Source: Serpens gallinarum (GTDB taxonomy: Bacteria; Pseudomonadota; Gammaproteobacteria; Pseudomonadales; Pseudomonadaceae). From it: DNA of 64,000 nucleotides. Numbering within the stretch: position 1 is the first letter of the stretch; every line of letters starts with the position of its first letter. The stretch covers positions 1-64,000 of the forward strand of contig NZ_JACSQG010000014.1 in the NCBI RefSeq assembly GCF_014836765.1. Direction: 5' to 3'. Shown piece by piece: positions 15,825 to 24,221 of this stretch. The notes under the pieces are model-generated. The model was given only the letters and a program-made list of their open reading frames with translations. It was not told the origin of the DNA and ran no database searches. Both the position numbers and the translations under genes were made by a program.

Positions 15825-16775
15825 ATGATCGAATTCACTGCCGCTGCGCCGCGCGCATCTGACCCATCGGGCCAGGATGAGCTATTTCCGATCCGCGAGG
15901 TGGTGCGACTGACTGGCGTGAATCCGGTCACGCTGCGGGCCTGGGAACGACGCTACGGGCTGATCCAGCCGGTGCGCACCGAAGGCGGGCATCGGCTGTA
16001 TTCCCAGGCGGATATCGAGGCGATTCGCAGCATCGTGACCTGGACCGAGCGCGGTGTGGCGGTCAGCAAGGTTGGCAGCCTGCTCGAACGCAGCGCGGCG
16101 AACAAGGCTGAATCCCTGCCGGTCGAAGCCGAGCCGGTGGCGGGGGAGTGGAGCGAATGGCAGGCGCGAATTCGCCAGGCGGTGGGCGATTTCGACGACG
16201 TACGACTGGAGCAGCTGTATGGCCAGGTGTATTCGACGTATCCGTTGACGGTGGTATTCGAGGACATTGTCTTGCCGCTGTGGCACGAACTGCTGCACCG
16301 CAAGGGGTTCGGGCAGGCCAGCCAATGGCTGTTTTTTGATGCTTTCCTGCGCGCTCGGGTGTTGCAGCGCCTGCAACTGGCGCGCCGCCCGGACGATAAC
16401 ACCGTGCTGCTGGCGGCGGTTCCAGACCAGTGCCGTGAATTGGAACTGTTGGTGGCCGGCCTGCTGCTCAACGGCGACAACGGCGCGGTGCGCGTGCTGG
16501 CCCTCGGTCAGCCGCTGGAAGAACTCAGTGTCATTTGCCAGGCCGTGCAGCCACGGGCGCTGGTGCTGTATGTCACGGCGCCGCCAACTGATTCATTGCT
16601 GGCGCAGTTGCGCAAGCTGGTGCTGGCGGTGGACTGCCCGCTGGCGTTGTGCGGCGAAGGCTCGGAACTGGCGCACGACCGCCTGGCAGGCACGCCCATC
16701 GCTCGTCTGGGCAGCGCAGGACGTCTGATGCAACGACGCCTGGCGCAGTTTCTCAGTGGACATCTGAATACGTGA
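15825..16775 (+). CDS. MerR-family regulator, PplR/LitR class II-like
   Basis: The 316-residue protein has the same MerR head as the photolyase-linked regulator: FPIREVVRLTGVNPVTLRAW, then ERRYGLIQP and GHRLYSQADIE. The remainder follows the CarH fold outline. The segment aligned with the CarH His loop reads PDQCRELELLVAGLL, with Arg in place of the cobalamin-ligand His. It therefore probably does not sense light through B12. It is divergent from the short LOV gene and followed 40 bp later by a VTT membrane protein gene in the same direction. The likely role is repression of light-inducible genes, released by the LOV protein. Confidence 0.85.
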   Translation: MIEFTAAAPRASDPSGQDELFPIREVVRLTGVNPVTLRAWERRYGLIQPVRTEGGHRLYSQADIEAIRSIVTWTERGVAVSKVGSLLERSAANKAESLPVEAEPVAGEWSEWQARIRQAVGDFDDVRLEQLYGQVYSTYPLTVVFEDIVLPLWHELLHRKGFGQASQWLFFDAFLRARVLQRLQLARRPDDNTVLLAAVPDQCRELELLVAGLLLNGDNGAVRVLALGQPLEELSVICQAVQPRALVLYVTAPPTDSLLAQLRKLVLAVDCPLALCGEGSELAHDRLAGTPIARLGSAGRLMQRRLAQFLSGHLNT

Positions 16776-16815
16776 AGGCATGCCTTTGCCACTGATGACC
16801 CTGGATTTGTAGAGC

Positions 16816-17256
16816 ATGTGGGAAGTATCCGGTTACCTCGGCCTGTTTGTGGCCGCATTTGGCGCTGCCACGCTGTTGCCCTTGCAGTCGGAAGCGGTGC
16901 TGGTTGGCCTGCTGCTGGCGGGCAAGCATTCAACGGTTGGCCTGTTGGCGGTTGCCATCGTCGGCAATGTGCTGGGGTCGGTGGTGAACTGGCTGCTGGG
17001 CCGCTCCATCGAGCGCTGGCGCCACAAGCGCTGGTTTCCCATCAACGATGCCCAGCTGCAGCGGGCCCAGCGCGGCTATCACCGTTACGGCCGCTGGTCG
17101 CTGCTGCTGAGCTGGATGCCCATCATCGGCGACCCGCTGACCCTGATCGCCGGTGTGATGCGTGAGCCCTTATGGAGCTTTCTGCTCATTGTGCTGTTGG
17201 CCAAGGCAAGTCGTTATCTGCTGCTCGCGGCCCTGACGCTGGGCATCAGTCCGTAG
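16816..17256 (+). CDS. YqaA-like VTT-domain inner-membrane protein
   Basis: The 146-residue protein has several hydrophobic helices and matches the YqaA/DedA-type layout (E. coli YqaA 142 residues): LFVAAFGAATLLPLQSEAV, then GNVLGSVVNWLLGR and YGRWSLLLSWMPIIGDPLTL. VTT-domain proteins are linked to membrane lipid handling; the substrate of this one is unknown. The stop codon TAG at 17254-17256 lies inside the terminal repeat of a palindromic element, so the last residues may derive from its insertion. It probably forms a unit with the upstream MerR-type gene. Confidence 0.8.
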   Translation: MWEVSGYLGLFVAAFGAATLLPLQSEAVLVGLLLAGKHSTVGLLAVAIVGNVLGSVVNWLLGRSIERWRHKRWFPINDAQLQRAQRGYHRYGRWSLLLSWMPIIGDPLTLIAGVMREPLWSFLLIVLLAKASRYLLLAALTLGISP

Positions 17257-17351
17257 GTGGATATCGCCTTTTACATCCACCAAAGCCCCGCTCGGTGGAT
17301 CGCCACCCGGTGGATCGCCACCCGGGATCGATGAGGCGCGATCCACCCTAC
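17253..17351. repeat. Palindromic GTAGGGTGGAT element, copy B
   Basis: This copy runs from GTAGGTGGAT (one G fewer than the others) to ATCCACCCTAC. The interior shows TTTTACATCCACC, GGTGGATCGCCACC units and GATGAGGCGCG, nearly identical to copy C 250 bp away. It supplies the stop codon of the VTT gene. Confidence 0.75.
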
Positions 17352-17480
17352 GGCTGGCTATAAAGGAGTGGTTATTCAACCATTGTGGCGCTGCGCCCGC
17401 TCACGCAGGTAAGCGACCACCGTTTCCTGATCGCCCCTGAACTCGACACGGTCGATCTTGCTGGCGCGGGTAGGCGTACA
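17352..17480 (-). pseudogene. Duplicated 3' end of selU
   Basis: The sequence from GGCTGGCTATAAAGGAGTGG to the GTAGGCGTACAG near 17480 repeats 17603-17731 with a few substitutions. The second copy is the true 3' end of selU plus its downstream flank. The offset between copies is about 251 bp and includes the adjacent palindromic element, so the element and the gene end were duplicated together. The stub has no start codon and no upstream reading frame. Confidence 0.8.
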
Positions 17481-17500
17481 GCGGATCGACGCGCAGTCTT

Positions 17501-17602
17501 GTAGGGTGGATGTCGCTTTTTACATCCACCACGAACACGCTCAATGGATCGCCACCTGGTGGATCGCCACCCGGTGGATCGATGAGGCGCGATCCACCCT
17601 AC
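17501..17602. repeat. Palindromic GTAGGGTGGAT element, copy C
   Basis: Perfect terminal inverted repeats GTAGGGTGGAT (17501-17511) and ATCCACCCTAC (17592-17602) enclose GGTGGATCGCCACC units. It lies just downstream of selU, 24 bp beyond its stop codon, and may act as a transcription end or mRNA-stabilising fold. Confidence 0.75.
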
Positions 17603-17626
17603 GACTGGCTATAAAGGAGTGGTTAT

Positions 17627-18736
17627 TCAACCATTGTGGCGCTGCGCCCGCTCACGCAGGTAAGCGACCACCGCTTCCTGCTCGCCCCGGAACTCGATGC
17701 GGTCGATTTTGCTGGCGCGCGGGTAGGCGTACAGGGGGTCGTAGTAGTCGCGAAGCAGCGCCTCGATCCAGCCGCGATGCAGGTCCACCACGCCGCTGCG
17801 TTGTTGTTCATCAAGTGCGGATTGCATGAGGGCCAGCAGGCTCTGGTAACGGTCACCGCCTAGGCGCTTGTGGATGTTGCCCAGGCTTTGCAGCAGGCGT
17901 TCGGCGAACAGACGAAAACCGTCTTCCTCGCCATGCACACTGTGGAACTCGGCGCATAGGTCAATCACGTAGTCGCCAAGGATACGCTCCACGCGACTTT
18001 CGAAACTGTCTTCCAGCCAGACCAGCGGAAAGCGCTGCATGCCTTCGTGCAATTCCAGCGGCACCGCGCAGCGGCCGACCAGACGACTTTCGTCCTCCAG
18101 CACAAAATGCTGAACGCCAGCCGCACGTTTTTTCAGAATATCGATGGCCAGGCGGTTCTCGAAATCAATCTGGGTCGGCTGCTCGGTGGCGTGCTTGCCG
18201 AAGCTCGAGCCGCGGTGATTGGCGTGGCCTTCCAGGTCCAGGCTGTTATCCAGCCGGTCGATCACTTCGGTCTTGCCGGTGCCGGTGAGGCCGCCGACCA
18301 ACACGAAGTCGCACTGGGCAACCGCTTGCTGGGTGATTTCCAGCAGGAACGTACGCATTGCCTTGTAGCCGCCGACCACCCGGGGGTAATCGATGCCTGC
18401 TTCGCTTTTAAGCCACTGCTGGACGATCTGCGAGCGCAAGCCGCCGCGAAAGCAGTACAGATAACCATCGGGATTGGCCTGGGCAAACGCGGCCCAGGCG
18501 GCGATGCGGTCGGCCTTGGTATGGCCCGACACCAACTGATGGCCGAGCTCGATGGCCGCTGCCTGACCGTGCTGTTTGTAGCAGGTGCCGACCTTCTGCC
18601 GCTCGATGTCGGTCATCAGCGGCAGGTTGAGGGCGGTGGGGAAGGCGCCCTTGCCGAATTCGACCGGGGCGCGGGCATCCATCATGGGCAGATCGTTGAG
18701 GAAGATGTCGCGGTAGTCGGTGCAGTCTTGCCGCAT
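17627..18736 (-). CDS. selU: tRNA 2-selenouridine synthase
   Basis: SelU (MnmH, YbbB) replaces the sulfur of 2-thiouridine at the wobble position of some tRNAs with selenium, through a geranylated intermediate, using selenophosphate. The 369 residues match the family. The N-terminal rhodanese domain has its catalytic Cys95 in [11 protein letters not shown]-loop [11 protein letters not shown] follows near residue 146. The start overlaps the selD stop by one base (TAATG), so the two are coupled. The 3' end is duplicated downstream. Together with selD it makes the selenium-donor pathway for tRNA. Confidence 0.95.
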   Translation of the reverse strand: MRQDCTDYRDIFLNDLPMMDARAPVEFGKGAFPTALNLPLMTDIERQKVGTCYKQHGQAAAIELGHQLVSGHTKADRIAAWAAFAQANPDGYLYCFRGGLRSQIVQQWLKSEAGIDYPRVVGGYKAMRTFLLEITQQAVAQCDFVLVGGLTGTGKTEVIDRLDNSLDLEGHANHRGSSFGKHATEQPTQIDFENRLAIDILKKRAAGVQHFVLEDESRLVGRCAVPLELHEGMQRFPLVWLEDSFESRVERILGDYVIDLCAEFHSVHGEEDGFRLFAERLLQSLGNIHKRLGGDRYQSLLALMQSALDEQQRSGVVDLHRGWIEALLRDYYDPLYAYPRASKIDRIEFRGEQEAVVAYLRERAQRHNG

Positions 18737-19770
18737 TACAGCACCTCAACCGCGTGGCGCTGTCGCTCCACCAATTGGCCGATGGGCTCGAGCGCCAGAC
18801 CCAGCTCGGCCGCCACGGCGAGGAATTCCTGTTCGCCTTCCGGCGCCACGGCGATCAGCAAGCCGCCGCTGGTTTGCGGATCGCACAGCAGCAGTTTGGT
18901 CAGTTCGGGCATGGGCGCGATCTTCTCGCCGTAGCTGTCGAAGTTGCGCAGGGTGCCGCCAGGTACGCAACCTTCCGCCAGGTAATGCTCGACACCGGAC
19001 AGGCGTGGCACGCGAGAGAATTCCACGCGAGCCGTGAGGCCGCAGCCTTCGGCCATTTCCACCAAGTGGCCCAGCAGGCCGAAGCCGGTGACGTCGGTCA
19101 TGGCCTTGACCGCCTCAAGCTTGCTAAAGCGGCTGCCGGGTTTGTTCAGAGTGCACATCCAGTCGCGGGCCAGGCCGACGTCTTCGGCGCGCAGTTTGGC
19201 TTTCTTTTCCGCCGTGGTGAAAATACCGATGCCCAGCGGCTTGGTCAGGTACAGGTTGCAGCCGGCGCGGCCGGTGTCGTTACGCTTCATGTAGCGCTTT
19301 TCCACCACACCGGTCACCGCCAGGCCGAAAATCGGCTCGGGTGCGTCAATGGAATGGCCGCCGGCCAGCGGAATGCCGGCGGCATCGCACACGGCGCGGC
19401 CGCCACGCATCACGTCGCGGGCCACTTCCGGTGGCAGGAGATTGATCGGCCAGCCGAGGATGGCAATGGCCATCAGTGGGTCGGCACCCATGGCGTAGAT
19501 ATCGCTGATCGCGTTAGTCGCAGCGATACGGCCGAAATCGTAGGGATCGTCAACGATGGGCATGAAAAAATCAGTGGTGGACACCACGCCGCGCTCGTCG
19601 TCCAGGGCATAGACCGCCGCATCATCCCGCGAAGCGTTGCCGACCCACAGCTTCGGATCAAGGTTCTGTGCACCGCTGCCGGCAAGAATCGTCTCCAGCA
19701 CCTTGGGTGAGATCTTGCAGCCGCAGCCGGCACCATGGCTGTATTGGGTCAGGCGAATCGGATCACTCAT
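18736..19770 (-). CDS. selD: Selenide, water dikinase (selenophosphate synthetase)
   Basis: SelD makes selenophosphate from selenide and ATP. The 344-residue protein opens with [19 protein letters not shown], placing catalytic Cys16 and Lys19; it is the cysteine form, not a selenoprotein. [16 protein letters not shown] and [18 protein letters not shown] are typical of the ATP-binding AIRS fold, and [13 protein letters not shown] follows. It is the first gene of the selD-selU pair and is divergent from an ABC transporter that probably imports selenium oxyanions. Confidence 0.97.
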   Translation of the reverse strand: MSDPIRLTQYSHGAGCGCKISPKVLETILAGSGAQNLDPKLWVGNASRDDAAVYALDDERGVVSTTDFFMPIVDDPYDFGRIAATNAISDIYAMGADPLMAIAILGWPINLLPPEVARDVMRGGRAVCDAAGIPLAGGHSIDAPEPIFGLAVTGVVEKRYMKRNDTGRAGCNLYLTKPLGIGIFTTAEKKAKLRAEDVGLARDWMCTLNKPGSRFSKLEAVKAMTDVTGFGLLGHLVEMAEGCGLTARVEFSRVPRLSGVEHYLAEGCVPGGTLRNFDSYGEKIAPMPELTKLLLCDPQTSGGLLIAVAPEGEQEFLAVAAELGLALEPIGQLVERQRHAVEVL

Positions 19771-19833
19771 TTCACATACCTCGCATCTGAGGGCGCGAAT
19801 TCTAGCAAAGCTGCGGTGGCGCTCGCCGCACTA

Positions 19834-19839
19834 TATAAT
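19834..19839 (+). promoter_or_regulatory. Possible -10 box for the selenium-linked ABC operon
   Basis: TATAAT in GCACTATATAATCG is a perfect -10 hexamer about 100 bp before the binding-protein start codon, in the selD/ABC divergent region. The -35 box at the expected distance is weak. Assignment is tentative. Confidence 0.35.
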
Positions 19840-19939
19840 CGCCTCGTTTTTACCGCCCATGCGGCTCACCATGCTTATGCCTGCTAGCCTAGGTGGTGGC
19901 CATCCCCACGTTTTTTCCGCTATTGAACCGGAGAACTCC

Positions 19940-20791
19940 ATGCTTAAGCCCACCCTGGCGCTCGCCGCCGGTATTACGCTGTCCCTGTCCGCCCTGTTTG
20001 CCCAAGCCGCCGAAGTGCTTAGAGTCAGCGCCATCCCGGACGAAGCGCCCACCGAACTGCTGCGTAAATTCAAGCCGCTGGGTAATTATCTGGAACAGCA
20101 GCTGGGCATGCAGGTGCAATTCACACCCGTTGCCGACTATCCGGCAGTGGTCGAGGCGTTGGCGACTGACCGTCTTGATCTGGCCTGGCTGGGCGGTTTC
20201 ACCTTCGTCCAAGTACACCAGAAGACCGGTGATGCCATACCGCTGGTGCAGCGCGAGCAGGATGCGCAATTCACCAGCAAATTCATTACTTCCGATCCGA
20301 GCGTGCAGTCGCTGGCCGACCTCAAGGGCAAGACCTTTGCCTTCGGCTCGGTGTCTTCGACCTCAGGCAGCCTGATGCCGCGCTACTTCATGCTGGGCGA
20401 CGACATCAAGCCGGAAGAGTTCTTCAGTCGCGTGGCATATTCCGGGGCCCACGATGCCACTGCCGCCTGGGTGCAGGCGGGCAAGGTGGCGGGCGGCGTG
20501 CTCAATGCCAGTGTGTGGGACAAGCTGGTAGCCAATGGCAAGGTGGATACTAATAAGGTGCGAGTGTTCGCCACTACGCCGCCTTATTACGATTACAACT
20601 GGACGGTGCGCGGCACGCTTGACCCGGCTCTGGCTGAGAAGATCAAAACTGCGTTCCTGGCGCTTGATCCCGCCAATCCCGAGCACAAGGCGATTCTCGA
20701 CTTGCAGGCCGCGAGCCGCTTTATCGAGACCAAGCCGGAGAACTATCAAGGTATCGAGGACGCCGCGCGCGCGGCAGACCTGCTGAAATGA
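19940..20791 (+). CDS. PhnD-type periplasmic binding protein, putative selenate/selenite ABC transporter
   Basis: The 283-residue precursor has a signal peptide ([20 protein letters not shown] then AQAAEVL, cleaved after AQA). The mature part is PhnD-like: [40 protein letters not shown] and [17 protein letters not shown]. Such proteins bind oxyanions or phosphonates. Adjacent selD and selU make a selenium oxyanion the likely ligand, and related operons next to selD carry that annotation. The ATG at 19940 follows CCGGAG and gives a proper signal peptide; the longer upstream frame does not. It overlaps the ATPase gene by ATGA. Confidence 0.8.
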   Translation: MLKPTLALAAGITLSLSALFAQAAEVLRVSAIPDEAPTELLRKFKPLGNYLEQQLGMQVQFTPVADYPAVVEALATDRLDLAWLGGFTFVQVHQKTGDAIPLVQREQDAQFTSKFITSDPSVQSLADLKGKTFAFGSVSSTSGSLMPRYFMLGDDIKPEEFFSRVAYSGAHDATAAWVQAGKVAGGVLNASVWDKLVANGKVDTNKVRVFATTPPYYDYNWTVRGTLDPALAEKIKTAFLALDPANPEHKAILDLQAASRFIETKPENYQGIEDAARAADLLK

Positions 20792-21591
20792 CCGTGCAGC
20801 TGGCTCAGGCCAGCCTCACGCACGGCAACGGCATTCATGCCCTGCGCAATGTGGATCTGCACATTGCCCAGGGCGAACAGGTTGCCATCATTGGCCCGTC
20901 CGGGGCCGGCAAGTCGAGCCTGCTTAACGTGCTGGGAACGGCGTTGCAGCCCAGCAGCGGTAGAGTGCAAGTTCTTGATCAGCAGCCCTGGCGCTTGTCC
21001 AGCCGCCAGCGGCAACAGTTACGCGCGCGCATTGGCTTGATCCATCAGGCACCGCCCTTGCCGCCGCGTTTACGGGTGATCACCGCCGTGCTGGCTGGCA
21101 AGCTGGGGCAGTGGGGGCTGGGCAAGAGTCTGCTCAATCTGCTGTATCCGCTGGATATTCCTGGTGCGCGGGCGGTGCTTGAACGACTGGATCTGGCCGA
21201 CAAACTGTTTGCGCAGTGCCAGCAGCTTTCCGGCGGCCAGTTGCAGCGGGTGGGCATTGCCCGCGTGCTGTATCAGGCGCCTGATCTGCTGCTGGCCGAC
21301 GAGCCGGTGTCGGCGATGGACCCGGTGCTCGCTGATCATGCTTTAGGTGTGCTATGTCGGCACGCGGCGCAGGAAGGCGTCATCCTGGTATCCAGTCTGC
21401 ATGCGGTGGAGCTGGCGCTGGCGCATTTTCCGCGCATCATCGGCTTGCGAGCCGGGCAGGTACTGTTTGATTGCCCGGCGTCGCAGGTCACTCGCGAGTT
21501 GCTTGATGCGCTGTATGCCAACCAGCAATTGACCTTCGCGCCCGGTCCGGCCTCGGTCCCGGTGACGAGTGTGCAGGTTTCACGATGCTGA
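20788..21591 (+). CDS. ABC transporter ATP-binding protein (PhnC-like)
   Basis: This 267-residue ATPase drives the adjoining permeases. Walker A is GPSGAGKSS near residue 38, the signature [13 protein letters not shown] is near residue 148, and Walker B is [12 protein letters not shown]. The layout matches PhnC-type importers. ATGA overlap with the binding-protein gene and a 7-bp overlap with the next permease indicate one tightly coupled operon. The substrate is inferred from the selD/selU neighbours. Confidence 0.9.
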   Translation: MTVQLAQASLTHGNGIHALRNVDLHIAQGEQVAIIGPSGAGKSSLLNVLGTALQPSSGRVQVLDQQPWRLSSRQRQQLRARIGLIHQAPPLPPRLRVITAVLAGKLGQWGLGKSLLNLLYPLDIPGARAVLERLDLADKLFAQCQQLSGGQLQRVGIARVLYQAPDLLLADEPVSAMDPVLADHALGVLCRHAAQEGVILVSSLHAVELALAHFPRIIGLRAGQVLFDCPASQVTRELLDALYANQQLTFAPGPASVPVTSVQVSRC

Positions 21592-22412
21592 GCCGCGATA
21601 TCCGCGACCCGGCAGCCCTGCCGCGGCTGCTGCTAAGCCTGTTGGCCATTGCTCTGTTATGGCCGGGAATGCAGCTCAGCGAGCTAGACCTGGGCGTGTT
21701 TCTGGCCAAGGACAGCGCCAGTGATATGGGGCTGTTCGTGGCTGCCTTCTGGCCGCCTGCCCATGGCGAGGAGTTTCTCCAGCTCCTGTTCGATGCAACT
21801 CTGCAAACTCTGGCGATCGCGACCGCCGGCATGGCCTTGGCGCTGCTGTTGGCGATTCCGGCGAGCCTGCTGGCCAGTCGCGCGCTGTCGTTGTCCGCAG
21901 CGGCGCGTGGCGGGCGGCCTGGATGGTGGTCGCAACTGTTGCGCTGGCCGGTGCGCGGTCTGTTGATTTTCCTGCGCAGCGTACCGGAGATCGTCTGGGC
22001 GCTGCTGTTCGTGCGCGCCGTGGGCCTGGGACCTACCGCAGGCGTGTTGGCTATCGCGATTACTTACAGCGGTATGCTCGGCAAGGTCTACGCAGAAATC
22101 TTCGAGTCAGTCGACCAGCGTCCGGCCCACGCCTTGCTGCTGGCCGGCGGCGGCCGTTTTACCGCTTTTCTCTATGGCATCCTGCCCAATGCGGCGCACG
22201 AGGTGGTGTCCTACACCGTGTACCGCTGGGAGTGCGCAATCCGTGCTTCGGTGGTGATGGGCTTTGTCGGTGCCGGCGGTTTGGGTCAGCAGATCGACTT
22301 GTCCATGCGCATGTTCGCCGGTGATGAAGTAGCCAGCATGCTTCTTACTTTCCTGGGGCTTGTCATGCTGGCGGACCTGATCAGTCGGCTGCTGCGGGCG
22401 AGGCTGGTATGA
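21585..22412 (+). CDS. ABC transporter permease, PhnE-like, first of two
   Basis: The 275-residue inner-membrane protein has about six hydrophobic helices. The cytoplasmic coupling loop region reads [20 protein letters not shown], followed by [20 protein letters not shown] and [14 protein letters not shown], the usual PhnE end. It probably pairs with the next permease as a heterodimer. It overlaps the ATPase gene by 7 bp and the next gene by 4 bp. Confidence 0.85.
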   Translation: MLSRDIRDPAALPRLLLSLLAIALLWPGMQLSELDLGVFLAKDSASDMGLFVAAFWPPAHGEEFLQLLFDATLQTLAIATAGMALALLLAIPASLLASRALSLSAAARGGRPGWWSQLLRWPVRGLLIFLRSVPEIVWALLFVRAVGLGPTAGVLAIAITYSGMLGKVYAEIFESVDQRPAHALLLAGGGRFTAFLYGILPNAAHEVVSYTVYRWECAIRASVVMGFVGAGGLGQQIDLSMRMFAGDEVASMLLTFLGLVMLADLISRLLRARLV

Positions 22413-23176
22413 GGCGCCTGATCAACGCGGGACTGATTCTGGCTCTGCTGGCGGCGGTAGGGCTGTCATTCAGCTATTTGGGACTCGATCTTGGCGCAGT
22501 ATTTGGCCGCGACAACCTGGGGCAGATGGGTTCGTATGCCCAGCGTTTTTTTGACCCGGATCTGAGCGCTGGGCATCTGCAGGCCATCGGCCGTGGTGCG
22601 CTGGAGACCCTGGCAATGTCTGCCGTCGGTACGCTGTTGGCGGCCATTCTCGGTTTGCTGCTGGCGCTGCCCGCCGCCGGACGTTTTGGTTGGCCGCTGG
22701 CTGGCGTCGCACGCCTGCTGCTCAATGCCTTGCGCGCCATTCCCGAACTGGTGTGGGCCGCATTGATGGTGCTGGCAGCGGGGCTCGGCCCGAATGCTGG
22801 CACCTTGGCGCTGGCGTTGCACACCGCCGGAGTATTAGGGCGTCTATTTGGCGAGGCACTGGAAAATACCCCGGCGGGACCGACTGAAGCCATTCGTCTA
22901 CAAGGCGGCAATCCGGTTGCAGCCTTCTGCTACGGCACCTTGCCCAATCTATGGCCGCAGTTACTGGCTTACAGCCTGTACCGCTGGGAGAACAATATCC
23001 GCATGGCCAGCGTGCTCGGCTTTGTGGGGGCGGGCGGGCTGGGGCAGATGTTGTATGTCAGCCTCAGCCTGTTCCAGGAGGCGCAAGCCAGTACGGTCAT
23101 CATTGCCATGCTGGTGCTGGTGCTGGCGGTCGATGCGCTCAGTAGCTGGGTCCGGCAGCGGTGGGTGAGGGCTTGA
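22409..23176 (+). CDS. ABC transporter permease, PhnE-like, second of two
   Basis: The 255-residue protein mirrors the preceding permease: LLNALRAIPELVWAALMVLA, then GEALENTPAGPTEAIRLQG, YGTLPNLWPQLLAYSLYRWE and [17 protein letters not shown]. It is the last gene of the four-gene ABC operon; the polysaccharide remnants start beyond it. I see no strong terminator after it. Confidence 0.85.
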   Translation: MRRLINAGLILALLAAVGLSFSYLGLDLGAVFGRDNLGQMGSYAQRFFDPDLSAGHLQAIGRGALETLAMSAVGTLLAAILGLLLALPAAGRFGWPLAGVARLLLNALRAIPELVWAALMVLAAGLGPNAGTLALALHTAGVLGRLFGEALENTPAGPTEAIRLQGGNPVAAFCYGTLPNLWPQLLAYSLYRWENNIRMASVLGFVGAGGLGQMLYVSLSLFQEAQASTVIIAMLVLVLAVDALSSWVRQRWVRA

Positions 23177-23331
23177 GTATTCCAAGCCAACCAACATAAC
23201 TGCCTTCCAGCATCGAACAACGCCAATCTACGACAGCAGCGCCGTCTTAAACTGGCACTCACCGTGACGAGCGAAGTGGCTGTGATCTGGCAGGTTTTGC
23301 TGCTTGCCGTTACCGATCCTATGCGGTCCTG

Positions 23332-23566
23332 ATCAAAGCCGTTCTCGACCGCAGCCTTGCGTAGCTGGCGCTGATCGCTCTCAGCCCGCTGTGCTGACCG
23401 TTGCCTTGCCGGTCAAGCGCTCCTCGCCCGGCCCGGTCATCTTCAAACAGATACGCCATGGCTGGAACGACCAAGTGATCAAGCTCTACAAGTTCGTTCG
23501 ACTACGATCTCTCTATATCAATAACTGGCGCTGTGGCCGGATCTCAAAATTCTGATCATCTACTGA
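23332..23566 (+). pseudogene. Remnant of an undecaprenyl-phosphate sugar phosphotransferase gene (WcaJ/WbaP type)
   Basis: One frame gives IKAVLDRSLA, a stop, then LALIALSPLC. After a frameshift it reads VKRSSPGPVIFKQIRHGWND and QVIKLYKF. This is the hallmark N-part of the bacterial sugar transferase domain. A jump then leads to LYQ, a stop, LALWPDLKILIIY and a final stop, matching the family C-terminus (NWSLWLDLKIL). The middle of the catalytic domain is missing. The gene once started repeat-unit assembly on undecaprenyl phosphate. Confidence 0.65.
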
Positions 23567-23619
23567 AGACGTTCGACCCGAACACCGCCATTACACGTTA
23601 GCTTCAGGCAAGGAAGCCC

Positions 23620-24219
23620 ATGAACATCTCAATTGCCGGCACCGGTTACGTCGGACTTTCCAATGCGGTACTGCTGGCGCAGCGCAACAAGGTGATCACT
23701 CTGGAGACCGCCCCGGCCAAGGTGGACTTAACCAACGACCGCCTTTCCCCTATCGAACACAGCGAAATCCAGCGCTACCTAGCCCCAAAAGACCTCGACC
23801 TCAGAGCTACCCTCGACAAGCGTGAGGCCTACCGTGATGCCGACTTCGTAACCATCGCCACTCCCACCGACTACGACCCGCAAACCAACTTCTTCAACAC
23901 CCGCAGCGTCGAGGAAGTGATTGAGGATTTACTGGCAATCAATCCCAACGCAGTCATGGTTATCAAATCCACCGTGGCGCTCGGCTACATCAAGACCGTG
24001 CGCGAGAAGTACCGCGCCGAGAACAGTCTTTGCTTATCGGAATTCATCTGCGAAGGCAAAACCCTACTCGAGGTGGCGGTGTATGGACCGGCGCTTAATG
24101 AACAGAGTTTCTACAACTCGCGGGTAGCCGCCGATCTGGACGAGTTTAAGTCGACGCCGGGGTTAGTTGGCAGATGTGAAAGGCCGAATCTTTACGCGAG
24201 ATTTGTTGGTAGCGCTTAA
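23620..24219 (+). pseudogene. UDP-glucose 6-dehydrogenase gene with a large internal deletion
   Basis: The frame is open for 199 codons. It starts like Ugd (MNISIAGTGYVGLSNAVLLA, then TIATPTDYDPQTNFFNTRS and VIKSTVALGY) and jumps from LSEFICEGKTL to VAVYGPALNEQSFYNSRV, which belongs near the Ugd C-terminus. About half of the normal 390 residues is absent, including the catalytic Cys region and most of the central dimerisation domain. The frame then ends in an unrelated-looking tail GLVGRCERPNLYARFVG. It cannot be an active dehydrogenase. The N-terminal NAD-binding fold may still be expressed. Confidence 0.8.
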
Positions 24220-24221
24220 AT

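Noticed and set aside
18736-19770. Selenocysteine codon in selD
   Set aside because: The active-site position is Cys in [10 protein letters not shown] and there is no in-frame TGA.
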